A model generated the notes under the pieces. The model saw nothing but the letters and a program-made list of their open reading frames with translations, ran no database searches and had not been told where the DNA came from. A program made the translations under genes and the position numbers. Positions 57,676 through 64,000 of a DNA stretch of 64,000 nt are shown piece after piece. The DNA comes from Streptosporangium sp040640155 (GTDB lineage: Bacteria > Actinomycetota > Actinomycetes > Streptosporangiales > Streptosporangiaceae), in contig NZ_JBFABE010000007.1 in NCBI RefSeq assembly GCF_040640155.1, positions 62,001 through 126,000 on the forward strand, read 5' to 3'. The stretch's first letter is position 1; each line of letters opens with the position of its first letter.

Positions 57676-58947
57676 ATGACCATGACCGATGTCTCCGCCG
57701 CCCCACGGGCACGCTGGCTCGCCGTGTCCTCGGTCGCGGTGGGCACCTTCACCATCGTGACCAGCGAGATGCTGCCCGTCGGCCTGCTGACCTCGATCGC
57801 CGCCACCCTCGGCGTCTCCGACGGGACGGCCGGGCTGATGATGTCGGCGCCCGGACTGGTCGCCGCCGTCTCCGCGCCCGTACTGGCGATCACCACCCGG
57901 CGGCTCGACCGGCGCGTCACGCTGCTGGGACTGATGGCGCTGCTGGCGGTGTCCAACCTGGTGGGCGCGTTCGCGCCGAACCACCCCGTCATGCTGGCCG
58001 CCCGGGTGCTGACCGGGGTGAGCATCGGCGGGTTCTGGGCCTTCGCGGCCGGACTCGGCCCGCGGCTGGTGCCCGAGAGGTCCGTCGGGCGGGCCACGTC
58101 GATCATCCTGGCCGGGGTGTCGGTGGCGTCGGTGCTGGGGGTGCCCACGGCGACGTTCGTCTCGTCGTTCGCGGGGTGGCGGACCGCGTTCGCCGCCATG
58201 GGGGTGCTGGCCCTGGCCCTGGTCGCGCTGCTGGCCACCACCCTGCCGCCCCTGCCAGGACAACCCCGGGCCCACGCGCCTGAGGAGTCGCCTCGCGAGT
58301 CCCGGGTTCACGCGCCCGGGTCGCCGCCCCGCGGGGCCCCGGCCCGTGTGCCCGAGTCGTTGCCCCGCGCGACCCCGGCCCGCGCGCCGGAGGGGCGGCT
58401 CACGTGGCTCTCCGGCCCGCTCACGGTCATCCTCGTCCTGACCGTCCTGATCGTGTCCGGTCATTTCGCGGCCTACACCTACGTCCGGCCGTTCCTGGAG
58501 CAGGTCTCGCACGCCGGTCCCGCCCTCGTCGGCACCGCCCTCCTCCTGTACGGCGCCGCGGGCGTGGCGGGCAACTTCGCGGCCGGCGCGCTGGCGGCCG
58601 GGAACCCCGGGCCGGTCCTGGTCACGCTGGCCGTGCTGATGGCACTCTCCACGGCGGCGCTGCCCCTGATCGGTCTGCCCCTGATCGCGCTCGTGGTGTG
58701 GGGCCTGGGGTACGGCGGCGTGGGGGTGACCCTGCAACTCTGGATCATGCGGTCGGGCGGTGGCGAGATGGGCACGGCGCTCTTCGTCGGTGCCTTCAAC
58801 GTCTCCATCGCGCTCGGCTCGTTCGCCGGCGGCCGGGTCGTGGACGGTGTCTCGATCTCCGCGGTCATGTGGGTGGGGGCGGCGCTCGCTGCGGCCGGCG
58901 CGGCCGTCGCCGGTGTCGCGGGCGGGGGCAGGGCGGCCCTCTCGTGA
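57676..58947 (+). CDS. MFS efflux transporter (DHA1 type)
   Basis: A 423-residue twelve-helix MFS protein. It opens with RARWLAVSSVAVGTFTIVTS and has the motif-C-type region ILAGVSVASVLGVPTATFVS. The central cytoplasmic loop (about residues 195-245) is a Pro/Arg-rich repeat region, unusual in length, with APEESPRES and APARVPES units. DHA1 members export sugars, drugs or arabinose-like compounds. ATG 57676 is chosen for its GGAAGG site; ATG 57682 is possible. It is divergent from a LysR gene. Confidence 0.88.
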   Translation: MTMTDVSAAPRARWLAVSSVAVGTFTIVTSEMLPVGLLTSIAATLGVSDGTAGLMMSAPGLVAAVSAPVLAITTRRLDRRVTLLGLMALLAVSNLVGAFAPNHPVMLAARVLTGVSIGGFWAFAAGLGPRLVPERSVGRATSIILAGVSVASVLGVPTATFVSSFAGWRTAFAAMGVLALALVALLATTLPPLPGQPRAHAPEESPRESRVHAPGSPPRGAPARVPESLPRATPARAPEGRLTWLSGPLTVILVLTVLIVSGHFAAYTYVRPFLEQVSHAGPALVGTALLLYGAAGVAGNFAAGALAAGNPGPVLVTLAVLMALSTAALPLIGLPLIALVVWGLGYGGVGVTLQLWIMRSGGGEMGTALFVGAFNVSIALGSFAGGRVVDGVSISAVMWVGAALAAAGAAVAGVAGGGRAALS

Positions 58948-59036
58948 AGGGGCCGCGCCTGACCGGGGCGGCACGGTGGGAGCAGGGCGGGTCGCGGTGG
59001 GGGGCGGTGACGCGGCTCCGCCGTTCACGGCGGTGG

Positions 59037-59597
59037 TCAGGCGGGACCGTCCCGGGTCAGCTCCACCAGCTTGACGACGGTGTTCCAGTTGCGGGTGGTG
59101 GCGACGACACCGTCGGCGGGCGCGGATCTCGCCAGGGCCTCCGCGAGCTTGGAGCGGCCGATGCCGTCCGGGAGGTAGAGGTAGAGCGCCCGGTCGCCGA
59201 GGCGTAACTCCTCGGGGAGGTACCGCGCCGCGTCGAGGGACGCCAGACGCGACGCGGTGACCGGCTCGGAGAAGTACGTGACGTGCAGCTGCCTGCCCTC
59301 GAGCGAGGCCGCGGGGAAGGGGCAGGTGTCGACCACCGCCTTCAGATACGCGTGGTCACGCACCAGGACGTCGACGGCGAAGCCGAAGCGCTCCTCGACG
59401 GCCTGCTCCAGCCGCGCCGCGAGCGCCTGCTCGTCGTCCACTGCAGTGGTGAAGACGGCGTTGCCGCTCTGCAGATGGGTGCGTACGCCGCCGTGGCCGA
59501 GCTCGGTGAGCAGCGCTCGCAGCTCGGCCATCGGGACCCTCTTGTGGCCGCTCACGTTGACGCCCCGGAGAAGCGCCGCGTACGCCTTCGTCGTCAT
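59037..59597 (-). CDS. DUF1697 family protein
   Basis: A 186-residue cytosolic protein of the DUF1697 family. It shows YAALLRGVNVSGHKRVPMAE, VRTHLQSGNAVFTTAVDD and late RNWNTVVKLVEL. The family is widespread and conserved but without a settled function. It lies 101 nt downstream of the carotenoid oxygenase gene on the same strand. Confidence 0.9.
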   Translation of the reverse strand: MTTKAYAALLRGVNVSGHKRVPMAELRALLTELGHGGVRTHLQSGNAVFTTAVDDEQALAARLEQAVEERFGFAVDVLVRDHAYLKAVVDTCPFPAASLEGRQLHVTYFSEPVTASRLASLDAARYLPEELRLGDRALYLYLPDGIGRSKLAEALARSAPADGVVATTRNWNTVVKLVELTRDGPA

Positions 59598-59698
59598 CTC
59601 CGTACATTACTCGCGGGCTCGACGAAAGCGGGCTCGGTGGAACACCGAACCCTCGGTGAGCGGGCCGTCGGCGGGGGCGGCGGTGTCGACGGCGGTGA

Positions 59699-61030
59699 TC
59701 ACTTGTCGTCCTCGATCCAGTGGCCGTGGATGCCGGCGGGCACCCTGCGGGGGAGTTCGACGGTGGCGACGGTCGTGAGGTCGGTGGCGTCCGCGACGAG
59801 GAGCTGGGAGGCGTCCGCGTGGAGGTCGCTGACGATGGTGAGCAGGTAGCCGTCGTCTTCGTTGGTCCCGCCCTCGGCGGGGACGAAGACGGCCTCGCCG
59901 GGCATGCGGCCGGGCCCGTGGCCGAGCAGGTGCTGCCGGCCGGTGACGGTGTCGAACTTGACGGTGGAGTAGCCGTCCAGGCCCGCTCCGGGGAAGGCGA
60001 TGGCGTAGCTGTAGCGGTTGAAGGCGCCGGTGCGGGCGTCGTTGATGGAGGGGAACTCGGTGACCAGGTCGTCGAGCGACTCCTCGCTCGCCTTTCCGGT
60101 GGCCGGGTCGAGGATCCAGCGGTGGAAGGTGGATCCGGCGTCGAAGGTGACGCCGTGGGCGGGGGCGCCGACCCACCACTTCCAGGAGGTCTCCCAGCCG
60201 GAGCGGTCGAAGCGCGGGCCCTCCAGCACCACGCGGCCCCGGGTGTCGACGTAGGAGTTGGTGACGTGCAGGATCGCGCCCTGCGCGACCTCGAACCACG
60301 TCACCTCGGGGGCTCCCGTGCGGGGCATGACGCCGATGCGCAGCGGCACCTCGTCGTGCCATCTGTACGGGATGCCGGAGTGCTCGGAGTGGTCGAAGAC
60401 GACCGGCGAGTTGATGAAGACCGCGTGCTCGCGGGTGATGGCGAAGTCGTGCATGAGCGAGGGCCCGGAGCCGTCGATCACGGTGGTGCGGACGATCCGC
60501 CCGGAGGCGTCGGCGACGTGGTAGGTCAGGTAGGGCGGGAAGGGGCTGTAGGAGAAGAAGTGCAGCTCGCCGGTGGCCGGGTCCTCCTTGGGGTGGGCGG
60601 TCATCGAGCTGGTGAGCGTGCCGCCGAAGTCGTAGGGGCCGACGGTGTCGAGCTCGGCGGTCACCTCCCAGGGCAGGTTGGCCTCCTGGAGCGCGAGGTA
60701 GCGGCCGCCGTGGAAGATGATGTTGGTGGCCGCCGGGGAGACCTCCAATTCGGTGCCGGTGAACGGCACGCCGTCCAGGTAGGGGGTCTTCACCCAGCGG
60801 TTGCGGTACCACTCGGCCCGCCCGCCGGCCAGACGCAGGCCGTGGATCATGCCCTCGCCGCGGAACCAGTGGGAGGGGGTGACGCCGGGCTTGGGGTTGT
60901 GGCCGTTGCGGAAGTAGCGGCCGTTGAGCTCGGGGGGCAGCGTGCCCTGCACGGTCAGCTCGTGGGCGGTGATCTCGTCGGTGACCGGGGTGAAGTGGCC
61001 GGTCAGGTAGGGCTTGGTCAGATCTTTCAT
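59699..61030 (-). CDS. Carotenoid cleavage oxygenase family protein
   Basis: A 443-residue enzyme of the carotenoid/lignostilbene dioxygenase family, a seven-bladed propeller with an iron held by four histidines. Candidate ligands are in SMTAHPKEDP, SLMHDFAIT, a mid-protein His region, and the final PAGIHGHWIE. The N-terminal signature LNGRYFRNGHNPKPG is also clear. It cleaves a C=C bond of a polyene or stilbene with O2. It overlaps the upstream MFS gene by 4 nt, so the product or substrate is probably transported. The exact substrate cannot be told. Confidence 0.9.
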   Translation of the reverse strand: MKDLTKPYLTGHFTPVTDEITAHELTVQGTLPPELNGRYFRNGHNPKPGVTPSHWFRGEGMIHGLRLAGGRAEWYRNRWVKTPYLDGVPFTGTELEVSPAATNIIFHGGRYLALQEANLPWEVTAELDTVGPYDFGGTLTSSMTAHPKEDPATGELHFFSYSPFPPYLTYHVADASGRIVRTTVIDGSGPSLMHDFAITREHAVFINSPVVFDHSEHSGIPYRWHDEVPLRIGVMPRTGAPEVTWFEVAQGAILHVTNSYVDTRGRVVLEGPRFDRSGWETSWKWWVGAPAHGVTFDAGSTFHRWILDPATGKASEESLDDLVTEFPSINDARTGAFNRYSYAIAFPGAGLDGYSTVKFDTVTGRQHLLGHGPGRMPGEAVFVPAEGGTNEDDGYLLTIVSDLHADASQLLVADATDLTTVATVELPRRVPAGIHGHWIEDDK

Positions 61031-62295
61031 AGGAGTGTCGCCTTTGCGAGGAGAAGGAGGGCGATGACGGCGCAGGCCAGGAAGGCCGAGCCGGACGAGG
61101 GGAGGAGGGTCAGGAAGGCCAGGCCGACGGCGCCGCCGATCTGGCGGGTGGCGTTGAGCAGCCCGCCGGCCAGGCCGCTGTCGGCGGCGGGCACGCCGGC
61201 CGAGGCGAGGGCGGTGAGCCGGACGAAGGCGACCCCGAGCCCGGCGCCGATCAGCAGCGAGGGGCCGAGCAGGTCGGCGAGGAACGTGCCGTCCGCCGGG
61301 GTGCGGGCCAGCCAGGCCAGTCCGGCCGCGAGCAGGGCCAGGCCCGCCGGCAGCACGGCACGGCCGGGCAGCCGGGGGGTCGCCCAGGACGCCAGGGTGA
61401 TCATGAGGGCGAGCGGCAGCTGGGTGAGTCCCGCCTCCAGCGGGGTGTGGCCGAGCTCGCGCTGCTGGTAGAGGGGCAGGTAGTAGAACAGGCCGAGCCA
61501 GACCGCGCCGAGCAGGGCCATGAGCACGTTCGCCCGGGCCACGATCCGCATGCGCGCGGGCAGCAGCGGGTCGGGGGAGCGGCGTTGCAGCAGCACGAAG
61601 ACGACCAGGAGGACCAGGCCCGCGACGACGAGGGGCCAGTGCCCGGACAGCCCGTGGATCAGGGCGACCAGCCCGCCGGTGACGGTCACCGAGCCGGGCA
61701 GGTCCAGCCGGCCGCCTCGCGGCGGGGAGGGGCGGACCATGGCCCGGGTGGCCACCAGGACGGCCAGCGCGACGGGCACCATCACGGCGAAGACCGATCG
61801 CCAGCCGTACAGGTCCGTGAGCAGCCCGCCGAGCAGGACGCCCGCGGCCCCGCCCGCGCCGGAGACCGCGCCCCACACGCCGAGGGCGGTGCCCCGGGCG
61901 GTGTCGGGGTACGTGGTCAGCACCAGTGCGAGCGCGGTGGGGGCGAGCAGCGCGGCGCCCAGGCCCTGAAGGGCCCTGGCGGCGATCAGCGTCGCGGCGT
62001 CCGGTGCGACCGCGGCGGCCAGTGACGACAGCGCGAACAGGCCGGTGCCGACCAGGAAGACGCGGCGGAGGCCGTACACGTCGCCCGATCGGCCGCCGAG
62101 GAGCAGGAGCGCGCCGAAGACCAGCACGTAGGCGTTGATCACCCAGGTCAGTCCGGCCGCCGACAGGCCGAGGCCGTCGCGGATCTCCGGAAGGGCCACG
62201 TTTACTATCGACGTACTCAGTACGACGAGGAACTGGGCCGTGGCCAGGACCCCCAACGGCTTCCAGCCGGTCCTGGTGGCGTGTGTGCCGCTCAT
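61027..62295 (-). CDS. MFS transporter (DHA2-like), operon with carotenoid oxygenase
   Basis: A 422-residue MFS protein. It has STSIVNVALPEIRDGLG (motif D1), LLLGGRSGDVYGLRRVFLVG (motif A), and GAVSGAGGAAGVLLGGLLTD (motif C). It is shorter than typical fourteen-helix DHA2 members, with about twelve helices. The stop overlaps the carotenoid oxygenase start. It is divergent from a large LuxR-type regulator gene at 62380, which may control it. Confidence 0.9.
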   Translation of the reverse strand: MSGTHATRTGWKPLGVLATAQFLVVLSTSIVNVALPEIRDGLGLSAAGLTWVINAYVLVFGALLLLGGRSGDVYGLRRVFLVGTGLFALSSLAAAVAPDAATLIAARALQGLGAALLAPTALALVLTTYPDTARGTALGVWGAVSGAGGAAGVLLGGLLTDLYGWRSVFAVMVPVALAVLVATRAMVRPSPPRGGRLDLPGSVTVTGGLVALIHGLSGHWPLVVAGLVLLVVFVLLQRRSPDPLLPARMRIVARANVLMALLGAVWLGLFYYLPLYQQRELGHTPLEAGLTQLPLALMITLASWATPRLPGRAVLPAGLALLAAGLAWLARTPADGTFLADLLGPSLLIGAGLGVAFVRLTALASAGVPAADSGLAGGLLNATRQIGGAVGLAFLTLLPSSGSAFLACAVIALLLLAKATLL

Positions 62296-62379
62296 GGCTT
62301 GACACTCGCAGCGGTGCCCGGTCGCTCGCGTCGGTAGTTCTCACCTATATGACGCCTAGGCAGCGCGATCGGGGCATGT
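62296..62379. promoter_or_regulatory. Divergent promoter region of MFS and LuxR-type genes
   Basis: The 84-nt spacer holds a TTGACA -35-like hexamer at 62299-62304 and TATATG and CTAGG sequences near 62346-62360. I cannot pair these into a confident promoter. Confidence 0.3.
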
Positions 62380-64000
62380 ATGAGCACGCTGGTCGGCCGG
62401 GAGGCCGAGATCGAACGCCTGGACGCCCTGGTGAGGGCGGCCGGCGAGGGACGCGGTGGCGCGCTGACGCTGTCCGCGGAGCCCGGAATGGGCAAGAGCA
62501 CGTTGCTGCGCCGGGTCGCCGAGGGCGCGTCCGGGTTCCTGGTCGTCCAGGCCTCGGGAGCGGAGTACGAGACCGAGCTGCCCTTCGCCGCGCTGCACCA
62601 GCTCTGCGTGCCGCTGCTGGGGCAGATGGGTGAGCTGCCACCGCCGCACCGCCGGGCCCTGGAGATCGCCTTCGGCCTGGACACCGGCGCCGTCGACCCC
62701 TTCATGGTCGGGGTGGCGACCCTGGGCCTGCTGGCCGAGACCGCGCGGGAGCGCCCGCTGCTCTGCGTGATCGACGACGTGCAGTGGCTGGACGACGCCT
62801 CGGCCAGGGCGCTGGCCTTCGTGGCGCGCAGGATCGCCGACGAGCCCGTGGCCGTGGTGTTCGCCACCAGGGAGCCGGCGTTCGGGACGGTGCCCACCCT
62901 GGGCCTGGCCGGCCTGCGCGAGAGCGAGGCCAGGGCACTGCTGGCCGACGCCGTCCGGGCGCCGCTGGACGAGCGGGTCCGCGACCGCATCCTGGCCGAG
63001 GCGCGCGGCAACCCCCTGGCCCTGCTGGAGCTGCCCAGGAGCGCGGGCCTGGCCGGGATGGCCGGCGGCTTCGGCGTCCCCGCTCCCGGTGTGATCGAGC
63101 AGAGTTTCCGCGCGCGGCTGGCGCGGCTGCCGGCGCGGGCCAGGCTCCTGCTGACGGTCGCCGCCGCCGATCCCGTCGGCGACTCGGAACTCCTGTGGCG
63201 GGCGGCCGGGCTGCTGGGCATCGAGCACGCGGCGGCCGAGGAGGCGGCGGAGCTGGTGGAGTTCGGCGCCCGCGTCCGCTTCAGCCACCCGCTCGCCCGG
63301 TCGGCCGCCTACACGGCGGCCCCCGCCGAGGAGCGGAGGCGGGCCCACGCGGCGCTGGCCGAGGCGACCGACCCGGTGGCCGACCCCGACCGGCGGGCCT
63401 GGCACCACGCCCAGGCCGCCGTCGGACCCGACGAGGAGGTGGCCGCGGCGCTGGAGCGGTCGGCGGCCCGGGCACAGGCCAGAGGCGGTATCGCGGCCAC
63501 CGCCGCCTTCCTGGAGCGGGCCGCCGCGCTCACCCCCGGCTCCGGCCCGCGGATCGACCGGGTGCTCGCCGCCGCCGAGGCCAAGCTCTCGGTGGGCGCG
63601 TTCGACACCGCGGCCGATCTGCTCACCACCGCGGAGACGGCCTCGCCGGACCAGGCCCAGCTCGCCGCGATCGACCTGCTCCGGGGCAGGCTCTCCTTCG
63701 TCCGCCACCGGGGCGGCGAGCGGCCGACCACCCACCTGCTGCGGGCCGCCGAGCGGCTGTCGGCGACCGACCCGGCCCGGTCCGTGGAGTGCTACCTGAA
63801 CGCGCTGGAGATGGGCGTCCTCATGGGCGACTTCTCCCCGGTGGTCCAGGCGGTCAGGGGCGTGGGGAACCCGGTGCTGGAGGGCATGGTCAGGCTGGTC
63901 GATCGGGGGCACGGGGCCGCGGCCGAGTTGCTGCGGCCCGCCCTCGCCGACCGGGCCGTCTGGAGCCGCCACCCCTCGCTCGGCTTCATGCTGGCGAGCG
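62380..64000 (+). CDS. Large AAA/LuxR-type regulator (partial, runs off the window)
   Basis: The visible 540 residues start MSTLVGREAEIERLDALV and hold a P-loop, SAEPGMGKSTLL (about residues 32-43), and Walker B LLCVIDDVQWLDDASARALA. After residue 230 come helical repeats of a TPR-like region (AARAQARGGIAATAAFLERA). This matches the large MalT/LAL-type regulators of actinomycetes, whose C-terminal LuxR HTH would be beyond the window edge. Such proteins bind ATP and a ligand and activate metabolic gene clusters; the divergent MFS/carotenoid oxygenase operon is a likely target. Confidence 0.85.
   Translation, partial: MSTLVGREAEIERLDALVRAAGEGRGGALTLSAEPGMGKSTLLRRVAEGASGFLVVQASGAEYETELPFAALHQLCVPLLGQMGELPPPHRRALEIAFGLDTGAVDPFMVGVATLGLLAETARERPLLCVIDDVQWLDDASARALAFVARRIADEPVAVVFATREPAFGTVPTLGLAGLRESEARALLADAVRAPLDERVRDRILAEARGNPLALLELPRSAGLAGMAGGFGVPAPGVIEQSFRARLARLPARARLLLTVAAADPVGDSELLWRAAGLLGIEHAAAEEAAELVEFGARVRFSHPLARSAAYTAAPAEERRRAHAALAEATDPVADPDRRAWHHAQAAVGPDEEVAAALERSAARAQARGGIAATAAFLERAAALTPGSGPRIDRVLAAAEAKLSVGAFDTAADLLTTAETASPDQAQLAAIDLLRGRLSFVRHRGGERPTTHLLRAAERLSATDPARSVECYLNALEMGVLMGDFSPVVQAVRGVGNPVLEGMVRLVDRGHGAAAELLRPALADRAVWSRHPSLGFMLAS

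Overview
The window is a high-GC actinomycete chromosome segment. Gene content and order point to the Streptosporangiales/Streptomyces side of the phylum: a BldN-type ECF sigma factor beside an RsbN-like membrane anti-sigma factor, a BldC-type regulator, the ribosomal mini-protein bS22, a Rex redox regulator in front of the haem genes, a complete nuoA-N operon and menaquinone genes. Many starts are GTG, and several genes have a TAnnnT -10 hexamer only 6-7 nt before the start codon, which suggests leaderless mRNAs. I see no rRNA, tRNA, CRISPR array, integrase or transposase.

Layout. 0.2-9.3 kb: excisionase-type HTH protein, bS22, an epimerase/acyltransferase pair, an alpha/beta hydrolase, an HAD phosphatase, rsbN-like and bldN, and an unusual membrane protein with a C-terminal ABM monooxygenase-like domain. 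9.4-18.2 kb: glutaredoxin, rex, hemA-hemC-hemD, hemB, a prim-pol-like protein and hemL, together the C5 route to uroporphyrinogen III and sirohaem precursors. 18.3-21.7 kb: Uma2 nuclease, EamA exporter, LysR, histidine phosphatase. 21.7-25.9 kb: system II cytochrome c maturation (resA-ccdA-resB-ccsB). 26-29.8 kb: small membrane proteins, a zincin metalloprotease, bldC and a secreted propeller protein. 29.8-49 kb: menG, a geranylgeranyl-reductase-family gene (menJ-like), nuoA-N and a polyprenyl diphosphate synthase, i.e. a menaquinone/complex I block. A perfect Rex operator precedes the menJ-like/nuo operon and a one-mismatch Rex operator precedes rex-hem, so NADH/NAD+ status probably tunes both blocks.

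49-64 kb is accessory. The most unusual structure is at msrA (50.7-54.1 kb). Three copies of an msrA 3' end (one intact gene and two orphan tails) all begin at the same codons, and each is followed by a different strong hairpin. They bracket two cargo modules: an AAA ATPase/DUF4143 gene with three evenly spaced palindromes, and a higBA-like toxin-antitoxin pair. This looks like serial cassette capture at the msrA 3' end, with the original tail displaced to 54.0 kb. Beyond it lie an SMI1/KNR4 protein, a GntR (YtrA-type) operon, a LysR/MFS divergent pair, a DUF1697 protein, an MFS/carotenoid-oxygenase operon, and a large LuxR/AAA-type regulator cut by the window edge.
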